This document shows, piece by piece, positions 59,101-64,000 of a stretch of DNA of 64,000 nt. The notes under the pieces were generated by a model that did no database searches, was not told where the DNA came from, and saw only the letters and a list, made by a program, of their open reading frames with translations. Position numbers and translations under genes: made by a program. The stretch is from DAOSEK01 sp035363095. GTDB lineage: Archaea; Nanobdellota; Nanobdellia; Woesearchaeales; UBA119. Position 1 is the stretch's first letter, and the number at the start of each line of letters is the position of its first letter. The stretch is taken from the NCBI GenBank assembly GCA_035363095.1, contig DAOSEK010000003.1, positions 69,263 through 133,262 of the forward strand, given 5' to 3'.

Positions 59101-60190
59101 GGACATCAAGCTCTAAAATTATGTTATGTTCAACCATCTGGTCTTCAATCACAGTAACGTTCCCTGCATAAACCTTATACCCTTGTTTTATTGCAATAAT
59201 CTTTTGTTCGCCAGTTGTCGCTGTTAGATTATAAAATCCATTTTGATTTGTAACTGTTGAAGAAGAGCTTACTACTATTATAACATCATCAACAGTATTT
59301 CCAGATATATCTGTTACTGTTCCATAAACTCCTCCCCGTATATCTGATTCATTTTCACCTGCTAAACATACATTAAAAGGGTTTATAAAAACATAGTATT
59401 TTGTGGTTTGATTGTTGCCTATTGGAAGCAAAAACTGATAGTTATAATACCTGTCATTAAAGCCTCTTGTAAGGATTCTATTCAAATGAGCTACATACAC
59501 TAGATTGTTGTGTCTATCTTTTAATATTCCTGTATCATATGTTTCTTCTTCAGTTCCAGTTCCTACCGAAGTAGCAACATAAGGAATATTATTTATCGTC
59601 CTACTTCCAAGTTCTATACTCATAGTTTTTGTAAATGTGTTATACGCAGAATCGTAGTGAGTTGAATTAATTCCTATATACTGGTCTATTAACGCTGGAG
59701 ATGCAGGAATTAAAGAATTAAAATCCACTTGGGATTCAGGCACTGTACTTGCAAACATCAGATTTCTTTTATTTTTTTCAACGCACTCAAAAAACATATT
59801 TGCTTCAGTCATACTGCTAGGTTTTAAATCAAATTCCCACGGTTGAGTTAATCCCACACCAAATGCTGCACCGTAAAGTCCCGCCCAATTATATGCGGGT
59901 TTTTTGAAAAGCAGATTGAGCTGATAAATATAACCTCCCTTACCCTCATGGTACGCAACATAAGCAGTATAGCTACCAAAGATTCCAAGTATTATAACAG
60001 CTATGATTGAAAGAATTGCTATCAGTGAGATTATTCTGTTGGTTTTTCTAATCTTTGCATATTTAAGCATAGGATTGGCCTTTTCAGCTTCCATTAACGC
60101 TATCGCTTCCTCTATTGAAAATTCCTCTTTTTTATCCTTGGTTTTTGTTCTTTTGAGTATGATAATTTCACCCAGATAATTTTTAGACAA
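56165..60190 (-). CDS. Membrane-anchored HerA/FtsK-type ATPase with large ectodomain
   Basis: 1341 residues. Cytoplasmic N terminus (1-52), membrane helix (~53-75), beta-rich ectodomain including a carboxypeptidase-regulatory-like fold (~287-350, GGVYGTVTDISGNTVDD), second membrane helix (~630-650), then a DUF87/HerA ATPase. The ATPase has Walker A AGSTGGGKSFSA (~698-706) and Walker B LCLVYDEVHRLLP (~828-840), with SQVLADF and a later Arg-rich TRDEGD region. A coiled coil (~945-1010) and two KNDF-W domains (~1072-1150, ~1265-1341) follow. HerA-family ATPases are hexameric DNA translocases or secretion motors; the two-helix anchor and ectodomain point to trans-envelope work. Overlaps of 8 bases on both sides indicate coupled translation. 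Confidence 0.88.
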   Translation of the reverse strand: MSKNYLGEIIILKRTKTKDKKEEFSIEEAIALMEAEKANPMLKYAKIRKTNRIISLIAILSIIAVIILGIFGSYTAYVAYHEGKGGYIYQLNLLFKKPAYNWAGLYGAAFGVGLTQPWEFDLKPSSMTEANMFFECVEKNKRNLMFASTVPESQVDFNSLIPASPALIDQYIGINSTHYDSAYNTFTKTMSIELGSRTINNIPYVATSVGTGTEEETYDTGILKDRHNNLVYVAHLNRILTRGFNDRYYNYQFLLPIGNNQTTKYYVFINPFNVCLAGENESDIRGGVYGTVTDISGNTVDDVIIVVSSSSTVTNQNGFYNLTATTGEQKIIAIKQGYKVYAGNVTVIEDQMVEHNIILELDVPPNIYTDIGPDYYSDQGPDYGPDYGPGEVPYVIERPFDFEGKEFWIPYRSIEKKIREGEFAQDIVYIQSFKLTGVEVDFTLTGDIVNLTVIDKKNLYLNPREESQTMLTFFGNLSPGVYNGSLNITGGIEAEIPISIEILDKDKIPIQALLIGISATDKKLYPGSKFTFRTDFTNLLTDREYPVQAIYTIQNIEGTKTVWTHTTNLYVKTSVSVIKTAPLPTDLPVGDYALRVTANYLGLTTSSNYLFTVNLPLHEYMVFGKVKLWHLLLIILGLAGIIAGIIYIKKDIESKKKYHLKVDYTQIPKVGPRNIFVGKIAESDNKAYINIENLKTHTIVAGSTGGGKSFSAQVIIEELLMKDVAVIVFDPTAQWTGMLRKLTNKGLLSLYPNFGMKENQAMSFKGNIREIKNARELIDIKKYMKPGEIQVFAIHRLDPTDIDIFVANTVREVFHSNFDESEPLRLCLVYDEVHRLLPKFGGSGEGFLQIERACREFRKWGIGVMLISQVLADFVGQIKANINTEIQMRTRDEGDLDRIKVKYGADILQSLVKASVGTGMLQNSAYNRGKPYFVTFRPILHSVARLSDDEIESYNTYNEQIDQIQYELDQLEDLKQDVFDLKLELKLALDKVKSGNFNMVKIYLDGLLPRLKKVWDKLGKAPKKLEIRMVSEAELKEELEKAKQDRKDFVAQNKQEETKKEEKEDMTTNFKKDVPPDKILKLVNGMLVVNPKGLYSEVEAMKDSDFESHVNDSKNDLADWIISAVNDIELGNLLYETKDRSEILKLLDMREKGQKLPALKNPPKINNEETKAQGPNPKLATDLNENVSLNTENSKKETSTSNPEEQKQSLEQSSLKSAQINKDNSLIKPDENIKAHYQDIEKFFDADVKKSIDPQKKKEILERLAPKDKSFWLSNGVELKSISELANYLSEMSDEEFNNHVNESKNDFSAWVLGVFGEKEIADKISKAKTKKELFEVINNA

Positions 60191-63100
60191 TCTTATTTAT
60201 TAGGTTAATAAGATATTCATAGTTTGCCTTGTATTTTTCTTTTGTGTTCTCATCAAGTGCATTATAAGAATCCATCAAAATAACTTTTTTATTTCCAAGG
60301 AATTCTTTTGTAGTTTTTTCTTTTTTTGACGCAATCTCATCAATAATCTTTTCAAAGAATGCTTTATTAATTTCATTAAATAGGGATATTGCTTGGCTGT
60401 AAACTTTGGATTTTAGCTCTTTTGGATATTTCTCATAATTTAATTTGATTTCTTTAAACACTAAATTTGCCTGTAAAAGATTTCCTGCATCTAGGTAATC
60501 TTTACAATCATTTATCAAAAGATTCATAAGGTGTTCTTTTTTCTTGTTTGATCCAAAAATCTTTCTTATGTGATCAAGCATATCAAATGCATAAATCAGG
60601 TATACTACTAAGATGAAAAGAAGTATCACTACAAGCCAAGCAGATGAACTTAATTGTGGCAAAGGGATTATCGCAGCACCTGTAATTAAGTTACCTACTG
60701 ATTTGCCTTTTGCTAAAAAGACCTCATCAGACATTAGAATGGTTAGCGAATTTTTTGCATTTTCAATATCCTTTGTGCCCTTTATGTAATAAACAATCCT
60801 CGGTAGGTCTTTTGAGAATCTAAGTAAAGGATCTTTTTTAACAATCTCTCCTTTAGTAACCATAGTTATCTCATCACTACTTTGAGCCGTATCTTTTGGG
60901 ATGTATTCTAGCAAAAAAGATTTTTGTGAAGCATTTCCTGTTAAGGTAACCTCTTTATCAACTAATGTTACTTTTTCAACGCGACCATCAATGTAATGCA
61001 ATTCAACATGGCTTATAGTTGTTTTAATTAGAATAAGATTTTGAAGATCATTTAAGGCTTTTAAATCTAAATTTCCTAACAGATTCTTACTCTCAGCATA
61101 TTCTTTTGCAATAATAGTAAGATCTTCTTTTTTTGGATAGGTTACAAAGTCCTTAGACTCACCAACAACTATATCATAATAAGTTGTTTTTTCAAGGAGT
61201 TCTAATGAATTTTGATATTCATTTCGTTTTCTATCTTTTTCAGAATCAGACAAATCCCTTCTAAACTGCAGTGCATTTATATCTCTTAAGATTCTTTCAA
61301 AGTCCCTTAAAGCCAAATCCAAATTATTTCTGAAGTTTAGTGAATTTGCAGGACCTTGCCCTTTATAATCAAGATTTTCAAGGTTTGTATATGCTTGGTC
61401 TATTTTTGATCTAATTCTTCCAGCATCAACAAGTTCATCATCATCTGTACTTGACATGTAAGAAATTAAACTAGTTTCATTAGATTCCTCACCTTTATTT
61501 ACAATAAAGTTAAAAATTTGAGAGCTAAACGGAAGTGAATTTTCCTGGGAACACTCAACTTTCCATTTATATTCTCCATTTTCAAATTCTTTATTAAAAG
61601 TTATGTTTTGTTTTGATTCTAAACTAAAATCTTTAACCTGTTCAAACCAAGATGATTCTTTTTGCGCTACATATAACACACAATCTGTATTTTTTTCAAT
61701 ATCAACAGTTGCCTTGAAATATACTACTCCTTTTGATGATCGTTGATTGCTATAAGGTTCTAATAGTATAATTGGATTTTCTATTGAAAGATTATTTATT
61801 AGAGGCTCATTTGATTGCAATCTGATTACAACAGTTTCATTTTTTTTAACCTCATAATCCATTATAGAGCTTTTATAATCAGTTGCTGTGATTTTTAACT
61901 CATAATCATTAGGGATTAATTTAAATGAAGCAATTCCTGAATCATTTGTGTATTCTTTTTCATTATCAAAGCTAACACTTGCAAGAGGTATTGATTTATT
62001 TTCGCTATCAATTACTTTTACCTCAACTTGGTACCAATCATTCACAGAGATAGTAAATAGTTTTTCTTGTTTATTTCCTTCATTATCGCTTACTTCAATT
62101 CTGGTTTCATAGTTTCCGGAAGTATCATATTTTATATTGAGTTTATTTCCTTTAATCTTTGTTCCATTTTCAAGTTGCCAAGAATAATTATAGGGCAGTA
62201 TTCCGCCATTTGCAGATGCTGAAAGTTTGATTTCATCCCCCTTAAAGTATATTGTTTTTCCACTCAAAGCAATATCAATACTATTCTTTATTTTATAGGT
62301 CTTACTTATTGTTTTAGTGATATTATTTTTTGTTAGAGTAGCATTGATTATATATTCGCCAGTTTTATTTACACAATGAAGGTCTATTTCTTTTGGGAAG
62401 GTTTCATTTGATAATTGAAATGTTTTTAAACATTCAGCAAAAGAACCTATCATTGATTCTTTAGGTCCATAATTAAGTATAGAAATTAATGAATTTTGAG
62501 GAGCATACAATAAAAATTGCTCTGATGACCCTATGTCATATTCTTGTTTTGCTAAAATATTAAATTCAAAAGGGGTGATATTTACTAGCCTAGTTACATT
62601 TTTTGCTAAATAATTTTGTGTTTCATTAAAGACCAATGAAACCTCATATAAACCAACAGGCTTAATTTGTTTGTTTATTTCAATAGGAGTAATGTTATCA
62701 CCAGTTGCTATTTTTGAGCCATTAAAAAACATCTCTACTGCTCCTTCATCTTGCAATGTGAAGCCCTTTAAATTAATTGTACTCCCTTCTTCTGATTGAA
62801 AGTCTTGTATAGTGGAATTTATTAGGAGCTCAGTATTAGGTTCAATTTTTTTGATTGAAAATAAAATTTCTCCAGTTGAATTTGAAAAAAGATTAATATC
62901 TGTTGCAAGCACCCTGAAACTGTATTCTTGTGATTTCAAATTTGAAAATGAGTAATTACATTCATAAACCAACAGATTATCTGGATTTAATATTTCTTTT
63001 TTCACACATTCAAGGGAATATTGAGATGATGAATTGGTGAAATTATGCTCTATTAGATTTGCAGATAAGTTGCTCTTAGAGTATATATTCATCCTTAGGA

Positions 63101-63329
63101 AAAAACTAACTCCTTGAGAATAATTATAAGTTGATTGGGTTGGAGAGAGTATTTCAAAAACTATGTTTCCATCATTACTCTGAGGAGTAGGACTAACACT
63201 TACATTTTGTGATACGCCTAAATTAAACAAAAGAATACTTATTATAAATACTAATAAAAGTGCAATTGACCAATAAAAAGATTTATTGTATTTACTTGTT
63301 TTATTAAGTATATTATTTTTTGCTTTCAT
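60183..63329 (-). CDS. Bitopic membrane protein with PKD/Ig ectodomain, partner of the HerA ATPase
   Basis: 1048 residues. Membrane helix or uncleaved signal (~17-39), several Ig-like domains, a PKD-like domain (~346-430, LSASANGGILPYNYSWQLENG), a carboxypeptidase-regulatory-like fold (~432-505, ASVSFDNEKEYTNDSGIASF) and an Ig-like domain. A helical coiled region (~640-740) and a short beta region follow, then a second membrane helix (~897-920, WLVVILLFILVVYLIYAFDML). The ~125-residue cytoplasmic tail resembles TPR-like helices. The architecture parallels the HerA-type ATPase: helix, ectodomain with the same fold, helix, cytoplasmic part. It overlaps the ATPase start by 8 bases and the RHH gene by 4. 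Likely a co-assembled envelope component. Confidence 0.75.
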   Translation of the reverse strand: MKAKNNILNKTSKYNKSFYWSIALLLVFIISILLFNLGVSQNVSVSPTPQSNDGNIVFEILSPTQSTYNYSQGVSFFLRMNIYSKSNLSANLIEHNFTNSSSQYSLECVKKEILNPDNLLVYECNYSFSNLKSQEYSFRVLATDINLFSNSTGEILFSIKKIEPNTELLINSTIQDFQSEEGSTINLKGFTLQDEGAVEMFFNGSKIATGDNITPIEINKQIKPVGLYEVSLVFNETQNYLAKNVTRLVNITPFEFNILAKQEYDIGSSEQFLLYAPQNSLISILNYGPKESMIGSFAECLKTFQLSNETFPKEIDLHCVNKTGEYIINATLTKNNITKTISKTYKIKNSIDIALSGKTIYFKGDEIKLSASANGGILPYNYSWQLENGTKIKGNKLNIKYDTSGNYETRIEVSDNEGNKQEKLFTISVNDWYQVEVKVIDSENKSIPLASVSFDNEKEYTNDSGIASFKLIPNDYELKITATDYKSSIMDYEVKKNETVVIRLQSNEPLINNLSIENPIILLEPYSNQRSSKGVVYFKATVDIEKNTDCVLYVAQKESSWFEQVKDFSLESKQNITFNKEFENGEYKWKVECSQENSLPFSSQIFNFIVNKGEESNETSLISYMSSTDDDELVDAGRIRSKIDQAYTNLENLDYKGQGPANSLNFRNNLDLALRDFERILRDINALQFRRDLSDSEKDRKRNEYQNSLELLEKTTYYDIVVGESKDFVTYPKKEDLTIIAKEYAESKNLLGNLDLKALNDLQNLILIKTTISHVELHYIDGRVEKVTLVDKEVTLTGNASQKSFLLEYIPKDTAQSSDEITMVTKGEIVKKDPLLRFSKDLPRIVYYIKGTKDIENAKNSLTILMSDEVFLAKGKSVGNLITGAAIIPLPQLSSSAWLVVILLFILVVYLIYAFDMLDHIRKIFGSNKKKEHLMNLLINDCKDYLDAGNLLQANLVFKEIKLNYEKYPKELKSKVYSQAISLFNEINKAFFEKIIDEIASKKEKTTKEFLGNKKVILMDSYNALDENTKEKYKANYEYLINLINKIV

Positions 63330-63595
63330 TTTTTTAGCTCATCTATTATTTTTTTTAATTCAGCGACTAGTTTTTCTTTATCTTGCGTAGTTTTTTTAGT
63401 TATGATCTCTTTTTCTAGATTTTCTCTTACTTTTTTTAGCTCATGCTTGTAAGGCTCTATTTCGAATAGACATTTTTGTTTGACAACCTGCCTGATTTCA
63501 TCAGAAAGGTCCATATAGTGATTTTCTACTGCTAACTCCTTTAATTCATTAACAAGCCCTTTTGGCATTCTTATGCTTATCATTACATCATTCAT
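63326..63595 (-). CDS. Ribbon-helix-helix regulator with coiled-coil tail
   Basis: 89 residues. The N-terminal strand MISIRMPKGLVNELKELA and following helix SDEIRQVVKQK form an RHH (CopG/Arc-type) DNA-binding fold. The C-terminal ~45 residues are Lys/Glu coiled coil, which could set oligomer state. Overlaps of 4 bases with the RHH gene upstream and the membrane protein gene downstream show it belongs to the same coupled operon. Probable co-regulator of the locus. Confidence 0.8.
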   Translation of the reverse strand: MNDVMISIRMPKGLVNELKELAVENHYMDLSDEIRQVVKQKCLFEIEPYKHELKKVRENLEKEIITKKTTQDKEKLVAELKKIIDELKK

Positions 63596-63786
63596 CTGTT
63601 TTCTCCTTTGAAACTAAATGATTTTTTTTCTCTTTGTTCTATGACATACTCTCTTAAAAGATTTCTTATCAGTTCAGAACGAGATCTATATGCTTTCTTA
63701 TCAACTAAAGAATCAATCCAGCCAACCACCTTCTTTGGAAGCCTTATATTCACAACAATTATTTCATTTTTTGCGACATCTGGCAT
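63592..63786 (-). CDS. Ribbon-helix-helix regulator, first gene of the HerA operon
   Basis: 64 residues. The strand IIVVNIRLPKKVVGWIDSLV, then AYRSRSELIRNLLREYVIEQ, matches the CopG/NikR-like RHH fold, with the SRSELIR helix typical of metal- or self-regulating family members. It is the promoter-proximal gene, ~25 bases after a TATA-like box with no ribosome binding site, so the start is probably leaderless. Two near-identical 26-base sites upstream (63825-63850, 63878-63903) are candidate operators for this or the second RHH protein. Confidence 0.85.
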   Translation of the reverse strand: MPDVAKNEIIVVNIRLPKKVVGWIDSLVDKKAYRSRSELIRNLLREYVIEQREKKSFSFKGENR

Positions 63787-63800
63787 TTGAAAAATCCCTT

Positions 63801-63817
63801 TTTAATATTATTATATG
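63801..63817 (-). promoter_or_regulatory. TATA box of the HerA/surface-protein operon
   Basis: On the minus strand CATATAATAATATTA (complement of ~63803-63817) lies ~20-28 bases before the ATG at 63786, consistent with leaderless initiation. Confidence 0.5.
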
Positions 63818-63824
63818 CTTTTGG

Positions 63825-63903
63825 AGTATATATGTAAGCTATTTGTATGACAAATGAAGTTCATAAAAATACAAAAGAGTATATTTGTATGATATTTGTA
63901 ATA
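63825..63903. promoter_or_regulatory. Paired 26-base operator-like repeats
   Basis: The copies at 63825-63850 and 63878-63903 share 21 of 26 bases (pattern AGTATATxTGTAxGxTATTTGTA). They start 53 bases apart, close to five DNA turns, so both present the same face. They lie upstream of the TATA box of the RHH operon and before a plus-strand TATA-like box at ~63922-63931. Best guess is binding by the RHH proteins. Confidence 0.6.
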
Positions 63904-63921
63904 CTTTTAACGATGCCATGT

Positions 63922-63931
63922 AGTATATAAA
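63922..63931 (+). promoter_or_regulatory. Possible divergent promoter toward the right window edge
   Basis: GTATATAAAG on the plus strand is a good TATA-like sequence; a transcript would start near 63950 and leave the window. No ORF is visible before base 64000. Confidence 0.35.
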
Positions 63932-64000
63932 GCTTTTGTTTTTAGCAGTATCTCCGATTGTTCTGCTCAACTTCGTTTTTATAATCCCAACAAACCACTA

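Overview
The window looks like part of a small-genome DPANN archaeon, most plausibly of the Woesearchaeales/Pacearchaeales group. The evidence is strong AT bias, archaeal-type informational genes (Alba, L15e, S13-S4-S11-RpoD, L18e-L13-S9-RpoN, SRP54), an archaeal tRNA-Leu, GGTGA-type ribosome binding sites, leaderless starts about 25 bases after TATA boxes, and very large secreted Ig-repeat proteins. The taxonomic placement is inference; no 16S gene is present.

Layout. Bases 1-5.9 kb hold a 5'-truncated unknown gene, a KaiC-like ATPase, an RDD membrane protein, an NcsA/TtuA-type tRNA thiolase, Alba, a ThiF/UbaA-type E1 enzyme with an Asn-rich insert, and L15e. Bases 6.2-10.35 kb are the conserved ribosomal protein/RNA polymerase cluster, with a strongly foldable leader before S13 and tRNA-Leu(GAG) between rpoD and L18e; SRP54 follows. 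Bases 12.3-20.3 kb are a glycogen locus: a GT4/GT5-like synthase, a GH57 amylase, a small KNDF-W-domain protein, a eukaryote-type GT3 glycogen synthase, a GalT-like uridylyltransferase and a GDE-type debranching enzyme. Bases 21.3-24.9 kb carry two bacterial-type queuosine genes (QueA and QueH) around an unknown helical protein. A tandem array copied from the queA 3' end contains a 100-N assembly gap.

Bases 24.9-63.8 kb are read entirely leftward. In transcription order they are two ribbon-helix-helix regulators, a 1048-residue membrane protein with a large ectodomain, a 1341-residue membrane-anchored HerA-type ATPase, a KNDF-W/coiled-coil protein, a coiled-coil linker protein, and then secreted proteins of 3177, 2505, 978, 594 and 2185 residues. 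The first five genes overlap by 4-8 bases and look translationally coupled. My reading is a cell-envelope machine: a cytoplasmic ATPase ring anchored through the membrane, a partner membrane protein, soluble coiled-coil adaptors, and giant Cys-paired Ig-repeat surface proteins that may mediate attachment to a host or to other cells.

Two signals are not explained by ordinary annotation. (1) A ~130 bp intergenic element occurs three times (3.7, 10.4 and 21.1 kb). It has two hairpins, a long-range helix with paired changes between copies, and a second helix that crosses the first as a pseudoknot. (2) A ~75-residue domain with a KNDF-x2-W core is present four times, once in the glycogen locus and three times in the HerA module, linking two loci that otherwise look unrelated.
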